Assembly (NCBI GenBank): GCA_002346475.1
Contig: DDZV01000012.1
Coordinates: forward strand, 1 to 31,663
DNA: 31,663 nt
Direction of reading: 5' to 3'
Source: Acidobacteria bacterium UBA2999
Lineage (GTDB): Bacteria; Acidobacteriota; Vicinamibacteria; Vicinamibacterales; UBA2999
Shown piece by piece: positions 7,675 to 16,085 of the stretch (position 1 is the stretch's first letter; each line of letters begins with the position of its first letter). Below the pieces are notes generated by a model. The model worked only from the letters and a program-made list of their open reading frames with translations. It did not search any database and had not been told where the DNA came from. Position numbers and translations under genes: made by a program.

Positions 7675-8937
7675 ATGACAACAGACCTATATCTCCTGGC
7701 CATCTTCATTGCTCTACTCATAGGTATACTTATTGGCAAGGGTTGGGAACGCTACAAGCTTCGGGACGGAAGCTGGACTGATCGTCGACGCCTTAATGAA
7801 ACACCACACTATTTACTTGGCTTGGTTTTCCTAGTTGACAATCAGATCGATCAAGCTATCGAAGAACTAACAAAAGCCAGAAAGATTCATCCAGATGCAT
7901 TTGATATCCAAATAGTCCTTGGAAATCTGCTTAGAGAAAAGGGGCAGGTTGGAAAGGCAATTCATCTCCATGAAGCATTATTGCAACGGCCAAAAATAAC
8001 AACACCGGAACACGCATGCGTGCTTTTATGTTTGGGGCTTGATTTTCGTCATGGGGGTTTCGTAGATCGCGCCTCTGAGACTTTTCAAGAAGTTGTCAAG
8101 CTGGATCCGAAGAATCGATACGCGTTGTTACATTTACAGAAGCTACACGAAGAACAACACCAATGGGGCGAGGCGATTAATACTCGCAAGAAAATTTCAG
8201 AAATAGAAACTGGTCAGAGTTCAGAAGACAATAGAATTCTTGCATTCCTGCAAAATGAAATTGGATCAAGTCAAGCAAAGGCCGGAGAGTTAATTCCAGC
8301 TGCTAACTCATTCGAATCAGCGATTGATGTAAATATTGCTACAACGCCAGCCTATTTAAACCTTGGAGATGTTCGAAAAAAGCAAAATCGATTAGGGGAT
8401 GCTGTTGCCGTTTGGGAACGTCTTATTGCCACATCTCCAGAACGTGCCTACCTTGCGTTCGATCGTCTAGTAAGTGCATATAAAACTCTTGGAACAGAAA
8501 ATAAATTTATTGATCTTTGCAATAGACTTATCGATGCAAATCCCCAAGATTGGCGTGCACGTCTATCATTGGCTAGATACTTTTCAGCTGGTGGCCACCC
8601 TCAACGGGCTTTTGATCTTCTTTTAGAAGCACTGCCCCACAATCCACATGGATTAGTACTGCACCGAGATATTTGGCAGTTACTTCTAGAGCTAGGCCTT
8701 GAAGCAACTCTTGTTAAAAAATATCTAGAGTCATCTCAAGAATTTCTTTTTTATCTTGACCCACATGTCTGCGTGCGCTGTCACTATCGAAGCACTGAAT
8801 TGCTATGGCAATGTCCACAGTGTCACGAGTGGGGCACTTTTGTTGAAGAGCGTCTTTCCCCAGGAAAAGATCCTGAGATCTCTAATGAAACTGTCAACGA
8901 CCCCGAGAAACCAACTAAGGACTCAGTCGTTATTTAA
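7675..8937 (+). CDS. lapB: LPS assembly protein LapB (TPR, rubredoxin-like)
   Basis: In enterobacteria LapB (YciM) is an inner-membrane protein that steers FtsH degradation of LpxC and so sets LPS output. This 420-residue protein has the family layout: an N-terminal membrane helix (about residues 4-21), a basic stretch, TPR units from about residue 43 to 350, and a rubredoxin-type zinc site with Cys366, Cys369, Cys380 and Cys383. The last 34 residues are an acidic/polar tail. Position beside the Kdo genes supports an LPS role. Its stop overlaps that of convergent coaE by 4 bp. Confidence 0.9.
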   Translation: MTTDLYLLAIFIALLIGILIGKGWERYKLRDGSWTDRRRLNETPHYLLGLVFLVDNQIDQAIEELTKARKIHPDAFDIQIVLGNLLREKGQVGKAIHLHEALLQRPKITTPEHACVLLCLGLDFRHGGFVDRASETFQEVVKLDPKNRYALLHLQKLHEEQHQWGEAINTRKKISEIETGQSSEDNRILAFLQNEIGSSQAKAGELIPAANSFESAIDVNIATTPAYLNLGDVRKKQNRLGDAVAVWERLIATSPERAYLAFDRLVSAYKTLGTENKFIDLCNRLIDANPQDWRARLSLARYFSAGGHPQRAFDLLLEALPHNPHGLVLHRDIWQLLLELGLEATLVKKYLESSQEFLFYLDPHVCVRCHYRSTELLWQCPQCHEWGTFVEERLSPGKDPEISNETVNDPEKPTKDSVVI

Positions 8938-9554
8938 TTGCGTGCAAGACTTTGATAGACAGCCAGGACCTGCGTATTCGTATCCTGAAACAAGCCATCA
9001 GTACGTATAACAAAGTCTGCCTGGCGAATCTTTTGATCAGTTGATAGTTGTGCGGCTAATCGTTGACGAGCGTCAGTAGCAGTCATACCAGCTCTTTCAA
9101 CTATTCGCTTTACTTGTTCTTCGAATGAACATGCAGTAACAATCACTACATCAAATTGATCTTGCGTTCCAGTCTCGTACAATAATGGCACACTGGCCAG
9201 TGCAAAATCGTTGCTCGTATCTAATGTATCAAACCAGCTATTAATCGTATTTAAGATGCTCGGATGAACAAGGCTTTCAAGAAGCTGACGTTTCTCTGGT
9301 TCTGAAAAAACAATTTTTCCTAGTTTTTGACGATTAAGTTGTCCTGAAGAATCCAATACTTGAGATCCAAAAGAACGAACAATCTCTTCAAGAACAGGCG
9401 TGCCTGGCTCCACAACTTCACGAGCGACCTTGTCTGCATCTACGGTAGGTACGCCATGTTCCTCAAAACGAGATAAGACGTAACTTTTTCCTGTCGCAAT
9501 GCCACCTGTGAGAGCTACTCGTTTTGTTGGCTCTGAACTAACCACCTCAGTCAT
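8934..9554 (-). CDS. coaE: Dephospho-CoA kinase
   Basis: Last step of CoA synthesis: phosphorylates the 3'-OH of dephospho-CoA. 206 residues, normal length. P-loop GGIATGKS at about residues 17-24, then VDADKVAREVV with the substrate-binding acidic residues, the LVHP motif, and the lid region around RIVERAGMTATDARQRLAAQ. It lies 20 nt downstream of folD on the same strand and is probably co-transcribed with it. Only a weak Shine-Dalgarno (AGGCG) precedes the ATG. Confidence 0.95.
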   Translation of the reverse strand: MTEVVSSEPTKRVALTGGIATGKSYVLSRFEEHGVPTVDADKVAREVVEPGTPVLEEIVRSFGSQVLDSSGQLNRQKLGKIVFSEPEKRQLLESLVHPSILNTINSWFDTLDTSNDFALASVPLLYETGTQDQFDVVIVTACSFEEQVKRIVERAGMTATDARQRLAAQLSTDQKIRQADFVIRTDGLFQDTNTQVLAVYQSLARN

Positions 9555-9574
9555 CTATTCGCCTAGATAATTTT

Positions 9575-10510
9575 TTAGGTTATATCGCTGACATGTATTT
9601 GAGCTGCATTCAGTGTATTGCGCATTAGCATGGCAATTGTTAATGGACCAACTCCACCTGGAACTGGTGTCATCGCTCCAGCAATATCTATGACTCTAGG
9701 ATGTACATCTCCAACCAGCACTGACCCTTTCTGACGGAAAAGAGCTAATCGAGGATGGTCTTCGCCAAGCAGGCCTGCTGCAGTCGCAGGGTCCGTAACT
9801 CTATTCATACCAACATCAATCACTGTTGCTCCTGGTTTAATAAAGTCTGTCGTGACAAATCCTGGGCGCCCAATTGCTGCAACCAAAATATCTCCCTGCC
9901 TACACACCTCAGATAATCCAACTGTCTTTGAATGGCACACTGTGACAGTAGCGTTGCGGTGTAAAAGAAGAGTTGCCATTGGCTTCCCAACAATATCGCT
10001 ACGTCCAATAATTACTGCACGCTGACCCTCAATAGGAATTTCCTCTCGTAAAAGCAACTCGATGATCCCTGCTGGTGTGCATGCCACAAAAGACGGCCGT
10101 TTCTGCACCAAAAGACCAACATTCGTTGGAGAAAATCCATCGACGTCTTTTGAAGGCATTATTTTGTCGAATACAGCCTGCGCTGCTTCTGGCCCCATCG
10201 CTTTAGGTAGTGGGGATTGAACCAAAATTCCGTCATGCACAGAACTTTGATTTAACCTTTCGACAACAGATAACACCTCTTTGAGTGTTGTCGAGCTTTG
10301 TAAACGCTCTAGATCTGCTCGGAAGCCAACACCAGCAGCAACCTTCAACTTGTTTCGAACATATACCTCAGAGGCCGGATCATCTCCAACAAGGACTATC
10401 CCCAGACAGGGTTGCCGTCCATATTGATTCGAAAAAGCAGAAATTTCTGGCTTAATTTCTTCTTGAATTAAACGGCCCAGCGAAAGACCATCCAGTATTC
10501 TTGCGCTCAT
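9575..10510 (-). CDS. folD: Bifunctional methylenetetrahydrofolate dehydrogenase/cyclohydrolase
   Basis: Interconverts 5,10-methylene-THF, methenyl-THF and 10-formyl-THF in one-carbon metabolism. 311 residues; the family is about 285-300. Motifs: the catalytic Lys in YVRNKLK, GILVQSPLPK (usually QLPLP), DVDGF, the NADP-binding VIIGRSDIVGKP, and the C-terminal PVPGGVGPLTIAML. A GGAGGG sequence lies 12 nt before the ATG, and TAGAAT (minus strand, 10543-10538) is a possible -10 further up. The LPK variant is unusual but sits in a conserved frame. Confidence 0.96.
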   Translation of the reverse strand: MSARILDGLSLGRLIQEEIKPEISAFSNQYGRQPCLGIVLVGDDPASEVYVRNKLKVAAGVGFRADLERLQSSTTLKEVLSVVERLNQSSVHDGILVQSPLPKAMGPEAAQAVFDKIMPSKDVDGFSPTNVGLLVQKRPSFVACTPAGIIELLLREEIPIEGQRAVIIGRSDIVGKPMATLLLHRNATVTVCHSKTVGLSEVCRQGDILVAAIGRPGFVTTDFIKPGATVIDVGMNRVTDPATAAGLLGEDHPRLALFRQKGSVLVGDVHPRVIDIAGAMTPVPGGVGPLTIAMLMRNTLNAAQIHVSDIT

Positions 10511-10646
10511 CGTCTAAGAAATCCCTCCAGACTTCTCATTCTACAGGCCCTGACGTTGACTTTTTCCCTCACTTCATTGATTCTCAATAAAATTATCAAT
10601 CTGCCATTTCTATTGCATGCTGGTCCACTGAGGAGACGCTTAACTC

Positions 10647-12317
10647 ATGCCGATTCGCTACTTGATTTACGCCAGCCTTTCCCTTTGTCTTTTAACTGCA
10701 GCAATGACGGGGGCAACCTCAGCCTCAGGGGCCGCACCAGAAGTGCACAAGCCTGTATCGATTGCGGAGCCTGACCCGACGCCACCACGCCTATTGCGCG
10801 GCGGCATGGCGAAATCACTAGGTTTTCAGGCGACAAGCAACCTACAGGCAGATCAGCGGGCGCCGATTGATCTTATGGGAAAGGCCGACACCGCGTTTGG
10901 CGTTGTCAATAACTTAATTGGTGCAGTGTTGTTCTTCGACCTTGCCTTCTGGATTGACACAGTCCAATTACCATTCATCGTGATCTGGCTGATTGTGGCC
11001 GCCATATTTCTGACGGTACGAATGAGATTCATCAACCTGCTTGGTTTCTGGCACGCTTTACGTGTCGTTGCCGGAAGGTACACTGACCCAAACGAGCCCG
11101 GAGACGTCTCTCACTTTCAAGCACTGACAACCGCTCTCTCCGCCACCGTCGGACTAGGTAATATAGCTGGCGTCGCTATCGCGATTACCCTCGGAGGTCC
11201 AGGTGCCACCTTCTGGATGATAGTCGCTGGACTTATTGGTATGACTGCGAAGTTCACAGAGTGCACCCTCGGACAGATGTATCGCACAATTGGATCCGAC
11301 GGCCGCGTGCTCGGCGGCCCAATTCGCTATCTGTCTCAAGGACTGTCTGAGCGCGGCATGCCCGGTACGGGACGATTCCTGGCCGTAGCGTTCGCCGTGC
11401 TCTGTATAGGTGGCTCCTTCGGCGGCGGCAATAGCTTCCAGGTCAATCAGTCAATGAATGCCATACAAGAAACAGTGCCCTGGTTGGCTGATGCTCCATG
11501 GGCTTACGGCCTACTCATGACCACTCTGGTTGGCATAGTGATAATTGGCGGTATCAAACGCATAGCAAATGTAACAGCTCGGCTCATCCCATTTATGTCA
11601 GCTATTTATATTGCTGCCTCGTTAGTTGTCATCATTACGAACCTATCGGTTGTGCCTGAGGCATTAGTCGCAATCTTCGCGCAGGCCTTTTCTCCAGAAG
11701 CTGCCTACGGTGGATTTATCGGTGTCCTAGTCACAGGTTTCCAGCGAGCTGCGTTTTCTAATGAAGCTGGCATTGGCTCGGCTTCGATCGCTCATTCTGC
11801 AGCTCGGACGAAACACCCAGTCAGAGAAGGCTTTGTCGCGCTACTTGAGCCCTTTATCGACACTGTAGTGATATGCACGATGACAGCCCTGGTGATAATC
11901 ATCACCGGCGCCTATAACAACCCCGACTACGCTCAGCTGATAACGAATGCTCAAGGAGCAGCCTTAACATCTCGTGCCTTCAGCGAATATAGCACTTGGT
12001 TCCCGTACGTACTGTCTCTCGCCGTGCTCTTATTCGCCCTATCAACCATGATCTCGTGGTCGTATTACGGAGAGCGCTGCTCGGTCTGGTTGTTTGGGCC
12101 TGCAGCGTCAAAATACTATAAAGTCGCCTTCCTCTTCTTCGCATTCCTAGGCTCGATTGTTACAGCCACAAACGTACTGGACTTTGGGGATCTGATGTTG
12201 CTGGGGATGGCACTTCCAAACCTAGTGGGGATCTATCTCTTGCAAGGGAAGGTACGGACCGCCCTTGACAACTACTGGCAGCAGCTTCGCGCTGGCGAAT
12301 ACCAGGTGTTCAAATAG
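10647..12317 (+). CDS. Sodium:alanine/glycine symporter (AGCS family)
   Basis: Membrane transporter taking up alanine or glycine with Na+ or H+. 556 residues with about ten hydrophobic helices. Family marks are GDVSHFQALTTALSATVG, GNIAGVAIAITLGGPGA, FTECTLGQMYR, and the helix with FSNEAGIGSASIAHSAA. AGCS proteins usually start near the first transport helix; this one adds about 75 residues: a signal-like hydrophobic segment (residues 4-24) ending in small residues, then a proline-rich linker. GAGGAG 11 nt upstream supports the ATG at 10647. Base composition is much richer in G+C than neighbouring core genes: the line 11341-11400 has 41 G+C in 60, against 24 in 60 at 4441-4500 in pyrG. Likely part of an acquired segment. 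Confidence 0.9.
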   Translation: MPIRYLIYASLSLCLLTAAMTGATSASGAAPEVHKPVSIAEPDPTPPRLLRGGMAKSLGFQATSNLQADQRAPIDLMGKADTAFGVVNNLIGAVLFFDLAFWIDTVQLPFIVIWLIVAAIFLTVRMRFINLLGFWHALRVVAGRYTDPNEPGDVSHFQALTTALSATVGLGNIAGVAIAITLGGPGATFWMIVAGLIGMTAKFTECTLGQMYRTIGSDGRVLGGPIRYLSQGLSERGMPGTGRFLAVAFAVLCIGGSFGGGNSFQVNQSMNAIQETVPWLADAPWAYGLLMTTLVGIVIIGGIKRIANVTARLIPFMSAIYIAASLVVIITNLSVVPEALVAIFAQAFSPEAAYGGFIGVLVTGFQRAAFSNEAGIGSASIAHSAARTKHPVREGFVALLEPFIDTVVICTMTALVIIITGAYNNPDYAQLITNAQGAALTSRAFSEYSTWFPYVLSLAVLLFALSTMISWSYYGERCSVWLFGPAASKYYKVAFLFFAFLGSIVTATNVLDFGDLMLLGMALPNLVGIYLLQGKVRTALDNYWQQLRAGEYQVFK

Positions 12318-12686
12318 TTGACTTGGAAAAAGACGTCTGAAGATATCTCTGCAACTACGTGGTATCCCACGAAGAATTACATTAAGAATAGTCGTCTAAA
12401 AGCATTCATCGATCGCCATCACCTTCTTAGTTACGAAGACCTCCTTCAAAAGTCTACGACGAATCTCGAATGGTTTTGGACTGCGATTTTCAAAGAGCTT
12501 GATATTCAGTTCTACGAACCTTACAAACGTATTATTGATACTTCTAAGGGGCCAGCATGGCCTCGTTGGTGTGTTGGCGGAAGTCTAAATATCGTACACA
12601 ACTGTCTTGATAAGTGGATCGACACTACTACGAAATCAAAGGTAGCTGTCCAATGGGAAGGAGAGGACGGCGCGACGATTCCCTAG
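12318..12686 (+). pseudogene. Acyl/acetyl-CoA synthetase N-terminal fragment
   Basis: The 122 codons between the symporter stop and a TAG read as the N-terminal domain of acetyl-CoA-synthetase-like enzymes: TTWYPTKNYIKNSRLKAF, then the tryptophan-rich LEWFWTAIFKELDIQFYEPY, PRWCVGGSLNIVHNCLDKW, and VQWEGEDGA, where the family continues into the AMP-binding domain. Here the frame stops within four codons, and the remaining 500 or so residues are absent from the window. There is no ATG; the frame opens at TTG directly after the symporter TAG. Composition is AT-richer than the symporter and similar to core genes, so it may be a resident gene broken by the neighbouring DNA. Confidence 0.75.
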
Positions 12687-12695
12687 ACAAAGAAC

Positions 12696-12709
12696 CGGTA
12701 GAACTACCG
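12696..12709. repeat. Short perfect inverted repeat
   Basis: CGGTAG-AA-CTACCG, a 6 bp perfect stem with a 2 nt centre, between the broken acyl-CoA synthetase fragment and the end of the SnoaL-like gene. No clear T-run on either side. Could be a weak terminator for the minus-strand gene or a trace of a rearrangement junction. Confidence 0.25.
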
Positions 12710-12757
12710 CACGATCGGCCGAGTGGTTATGAAGCGATAGAGACTGCTCGACGACGC

Positions 12758-13258
12758 CTAATGCTGACCCATAAAAATTATCTTAAACTCACGCTTGGCA
12801 AACTTGCAGCCGGTATCGGTCATCCTTAGTTCGTCATCGTACTCAACCATGAGGTAACTCTCAGCAGGCAACGGCCCAGGCGAGCCAGGACGGTTGGCCT
12901 GAAAAACATGAAAGTAACTATGTGCGGTAATACCGTCGTTATCATCGATGGATACTACGATGGAACCGCTCATATGCCGGGTCATCGCGGAGCCATCGTT
13001 GTCACGAAGTCGTTGAGCAATTGCCTCCCGGCCAGTGATCGAACCCCCAAATTCCATTACGCCATCCTCGGTAAACAGACTCGCATGACCTTCCGCATCC
13101 AATTGGTCTCTGGTGTGGGCGTATCTATTAATAGTGTCAGTACACTCCACAATCACCTGATAGCGGTCCAGCTCCTGTGCAGAAAGAACCCCAGGCTGCA
13201 CCAACACAGCGAAACCTGTTGCGATTACTAATATGATTCGGATGCAATATTGAGACAT
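12758..13258 (-). CDS. Secreted SnoaL-like (NTF2 fold) protein
   Basis: 166 residues from the ATG at 13258, which I prefer over an upstream in-frame ATG at 13297 because AAGGAGGG lies just before it and because it puts a clean signal peptide first (hydrophobic stretch from about residue 6 to 22, ending near LSAQ). The mature part has the SnoaL_4 pattern: INRYAHTRDQLDAEGHASLFTEDG split around a catalytic-type Asp, then GREAIAQRL and TRHMSGSIVV. SnoaL-like proteins cover isomerases, dehydratases and non-enzymatic binders, so no substrate can be named. It is divergent from the Tat-exported gene at 13410 and belongs to the GC-richer segment. Confidence 0.75.
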   Translation of the reverse strand: MSQYCIRIILVIATGFAVLVQPGVLSAQELDRYQVIVECTDTINRYAHTRDQLDAEGHASLFTEDGVMEFGGSITGREAIAQRLRDNDGSAMTRHMSGSIVVSIDDNDGITAHSYFHVFQANRPGSPGPLPAESYLMVEYDDELRMTDTGCKFAKREFKIIFMGQH

Positions 13259-13409
13259 AAGCCCTCCTTCAGCGAAGTCTGCCATAGAAGCCGTCACCGT
13301 GTCTGCGAATTAGCGAATCAAGTCCTGGTTCGTTCATTAGTTCATTCTTTTTTAAGGCAGGCACTGTTAGGATTGCTAGACATCAGTTTTACAATGAGGA
13401 GCTACCGCC

Positions 13410-13967
13410 ATGGAACCGATCAAACAATCGCTGTCCCAAAAAGCAATCGACCGTCGTTCATTCTTGAATCGCGTAAAGAGGGTCTCTATTTCTAGTGTGA
13501 CCGCTGTGGCACTGGCCGTGGGCCTGGCGCTGCCGAATGATGCAAGGGCGCAGGAGTCAGCTGACGACCTCAAGCGATTCATCCTCATCGGTTTGTGCGA
13601 ACCGACCGACGATAGCCCAGAAACTCGGGCTGGGTTTAACGAATGGTTTGTCAACCAGCACGTCGAAGACGTCTCCCACACCCCCGGCTTCGTCCGAAGC
13701 CGGGTGTACGAACTCCGCGGGAAACACGTCAACGGTCCGACATATACCGAGTACATCTCCTTCTACGAAGTTGATGCAGTAAGTTGGGAGGAAGCTGAAA
13801 AGGTACTCAACGCGTGGCAAAGAGATCCCAACGCCTGGGAAGGGCGCGCACATCACTCGGCAACAGGCAAGCGCGTTGGCAATGTAATGAGATGCCCCGG
13901 CTCTGGCTGGTACGAAATGCTCAACTCCTACGATGGACCCGGGAAGGCAACGACTCAATTGGACTAG
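13410..13967 (+). CDS. Tat-exported dimeric alpha/beta-barrel (EthD-like) protein
   Basis: 185 residues. The N-terminus has a twin-arginine motif (DRRSFLN, residues 14-20), a hydrophobic stretch and an ARAQE-type cleavage site near residue 48. The mature part (ILIGLCEPTDD, FNEWFVNQHVEDVSHTPGF, RSRVYEL, YISFYEVD) follows the ferredoxin-like dimeric alpha/beta-barrel pattern of EthD and related proteins, where a conserved His sits in a W-x-x-x-H segment. Function unknown. GAGGAG 9 nt before the ATG supports the start. Export through Tat suggests folding, perhaps cofactor loading, before secretion. It forms a divergent pair with the SnoaL-like gene, also secreted, so the two may act together outside the cytoplasm (inference). 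Confidence 0.65.
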   Translation: MEPIKQSLSQKAIDRRSFLNRVKRVSISSVTAVALAVGLALPNDARAQESADDLKRFILIGLCEPTDDSPETRAGFNEWFVNQHVEDVSHTPGFVRSRVYELRGKHVNGPTYTEYISFYEVDAVSWEEAEKVLNAWQRDPNAWEGRAHHSATGKRVGNVMRCPGSGWYEMLNSYDGPGKATTQLD

Positions 13968-14014
13968 AGCTTCTGTGGATTCACAGCTAAAGATTACGTC
14001 AGAAGATATAAATC

Positions 14015-14668
14015 CTAACGAGGTAAGGGGCTTGGTCTAAATAGATCTAAATATTTCCGTACCTGGTCGGCAGGATCGTTTCCAACAAAGATGTCGCTGA
14101 TGACAGCTACGGCGTCTGCGCCAGATTCAAGAACTCCACGTGCCTTCTCTAAGCTTATGCCACCAATCGCAACAAGTGGCAGCTTAGATTTCTGAACTTT
14201 TTTAGCTGCTAAATGTACACCCTTAAGCCCTAGTGGCTTGTAACTAGTTGGTTTTGTGGACGTCTCAAAAACGGGACCAATAGCCACATAATCAATTGGA
14301 GCTTGTAGTGCTAACTCAACCTGTACGGGTGAATGTGTCGACAAGCCAATTAAGGGATCCTTCCCCAACTGCTTACGCGCAACTGTAGGACTAAGATCTT
14401 CCTGCCCTAAATGTACGCCTGCAGCGCCACACATAAGAGCCAAATCAACTCTGTCATTCACAATGACTTTCGCATCGTAAGTATCACTTACACGAACAAT
14501 ATCGTCACATATCATCAGGAAAGACGCTGAGGGTGTTTCCTTGGCTCGAATTTGAAGTAGGCGGGCGCCACCATCCAAACATGCTGCAGCTAAATCTCTA
14601 GGGGACCAGCCAAAGCGCATGGTTCTTTCAACGTCAATAATTACTTGGAGACCATTGACTTCGGTCAT
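14015..14668 (-). CDS. thiE: Thiamine-phosphate synthase
   Basis: Joins HMP pyrophosphate and thiazole phosphate to thiamine phosphate. 217 residues, normal length. TIM-barrel motifs in order: LLQIRAKE, VNDRVDLALMCGAAGVHLGQ, GLSTHS, YVAIGPVFETSTKP, and the phosphate-binding VAIGGIS plus GADAVAVISDIF. It follows accC by 43 nt on the same strand and may share its transcript. No other thiamine gene is present here. Confidence 0.94.
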   Translation of the reverse strand: MTEVNGLQVIIDVERTMRFGWSPRDLAAACLDGGARLLQIRAKETPSASFLMICDDIVRVSDTYDAKVIVNDRVDLALMCGAAGVHLGQEDLSPTVARKQLGKDPLIGLSTHSPVQVELALQAPIDYVAIGPVFETSTKPTSYKPLGLKGVHLAAKKVQKSKLPLVAIGGISLEKARGVLESGADAVAVISDIFVGNDPADQVRKYLDLFRPSPLPR

Positions 14669-14711
14669 ACCAAACCATCAAATACAGTTCAAACTAAGAA
14701 CCAGGCTTGCA

Positions 14712-16085
14712 TTAGACCGCTTTAGCTAACTTTGTAGAAGCCGGTTTATCAAGATTAAGGTGTTCAAGGAATGCGGTACTAAGATTACCTTTTGCAAATT
14801 CTGGATCAGAAACAATCCTGAGTTGCAGAGGAATAGTGGTCTTTATTCCCTCTATAACACTCATTTCCAGTGTGCGTTTCATGCGAGCTATCGCTTCAGT
14901 GCGATCTCGACCTCGTACAATAATTTTAGCAATCATCGAATCATAATAAGGCGAAATCGTACAGTCAGTATGCGCCGCCGTATCAACCCGAACACCTGGT
15001 CCACCTGGCAAACTAAAAACTTCAATTGTTCCAGGGGAAGGCCTGAAACTCTCTGGATCTTCAGCATTGACGCGACATTCAATTGAATGCCCAGAAAACT
15101 TAATCTCGCTCTGCTTGAAAGCTAGTCGTTCTCCTGCTGAAATTCGAATCTGTTCTTTGACAATATCAATGTCAGTGACCATCTCTGTAACTGGATGTTC
15201 AACTTGTAACCGAGTATTCGCTTCCATGAAATAAAACTTCCCGGCTTTATCCATTAGAAACTCAAATGTGCCGGCATTGGTGTACTGGATTGCCCTCGCT
15301 GCATCAACTACAAGATTCCCCATCTTACGCCGCATTCTCTCTGTGAACGCAGGAGATGGCGACTCTTCAACTAGCTTTTGATGCCGTCTCTGAATTGAAC
15401 ATTCACGTTCACCAAGATGAACGACATTGCCGTGATGATCACCAAGAACTTGGAATTCAATATGCCTTGGCGCTTCTAAATACTTCTCAATATAAACATC
15501 CCCAAGTCCAAAGGCAGCTTCAGCTTCACGTTGCGCAGTACGAAGAGCTTGGCCTAATTCAGAATCTGCATGTACAACACGCATGCCACGGCCTCCCCCA
15601 CCTGCCACAGCCTTAATAATGATGGGGTAACCAATCTCATTGGAAATTTTTAGAGCCTGATCTTCATTTACAACTGGACCATCACTTCCTGGCAGTAATG
15701 GTAATCCTGCCTTCTTCATAGCTCGACGGGCACGAGATTTATCCCCCATAAGCTTAATTACATTAGGATCTGGCCCAATGAAACGTATGTCACACGCCTC
15801 ACAGACCTCGGCAAGATACGAACTTTCAGAAAGGAATCCGTAACCTGGATGTATTGCATCTGCGCCTGCAATTTCAGCAGCGCTGATTATCGCTGGCACA
15901 CTTAAATAGCTTTCTGCACTACGTGGTGGACCTACGCAAACTTCCTCATCAGCAAATCGTACATGAAGAGAACTCTCATCAGCTTCTGAGTAGACGGCAA
16001 CCGTCTTAATGCCTAACTCTCGGCAAGCTACAATGACACGCATCGCAATTTCACCGCGATTAGCGATCAGAATCTTCTTGAACAT
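14712..16085 (-). CDS. accC: Biotin carboxylase subunit of acetyl-CoA carboxylase
   Basis: Carboxylates biotin on AccB using ATP and bicarbonate in the first step of fatty acid synthesis. 457 residues, normal length. KKILIANRGEIAMRV opens the preATP-grasp domain; the glycine-rich ATP-grasp loop GGGGRGMR is near residue 165; EANTRLQVEHPVTE holds the metal and catalytic residues; the C-terminal domain begins GHSIECRVNAEDP. Its start overlaps the end of accB by 26 nt, consistent with co-translation. Confidence 0.98.
   Translation of the reverse strand: MFKKILIANRGEIAMRVIVACRELGIKTVAVYSEADESSLHVRFADEEVCVGPPRSAESYLSVPAIISAAEIAGADAIHPGYGFLSESSYLAEVCEACDIRFIGPDPNVIKLMGDKSRARRAMKKAGLPLLPGSDGPVVNEDQALKISNEIGYPIIIKAVAGGGGRGMRVVHADSELGQALRTAQREAEAAFGLGDVYIEKYLEAPRHIEFQVLGDHHGNVVHLGERECSIQRRHQKLVEESPSPAFTERMRRKMGNLVVDAARAIQYTNAGTFEFLMDKAGKFYFMEANTRLQVEHPVTEMVTDIDIVKEQIRISAGERLAFKQSEIKFSGHSIECRVNAEDPESFRPSPGTIEVFSLPGGPGVRVDTAAHTDCTISPYYDSMIAKIIVRGRDRTEAIARMKRTLEMSVIEGIKTTIPLQLRIVSDPEFAKGNLSTAFLEHLNLDKPASTKLAKAV

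Noticed and set aside
12614..12829. 71-codon plus-strand frame after the acyl-CoA synthetase stump, containing a PVELPHDRP stretch that recalls condensation domains
   Set aside because: Too short, no neighbouring domain, and it runs into the minus-strand SnoaL-like gene; the resemblance is a few residues only.
13557..13958. 133-codon minus-strand frame opposite the EthD-like gene
   Set aside because: The plus-strand gene has a strong ribosome-binding site, a Tat signal and a plausible fold; the opposite frame has none of these.
13973..13986. CTGTG-GATT-CACAG hairpin between the EthD-like gene and thiE
   Set aside because: Five-bp stem without a T-run on either strand; too weak to call a terminator.
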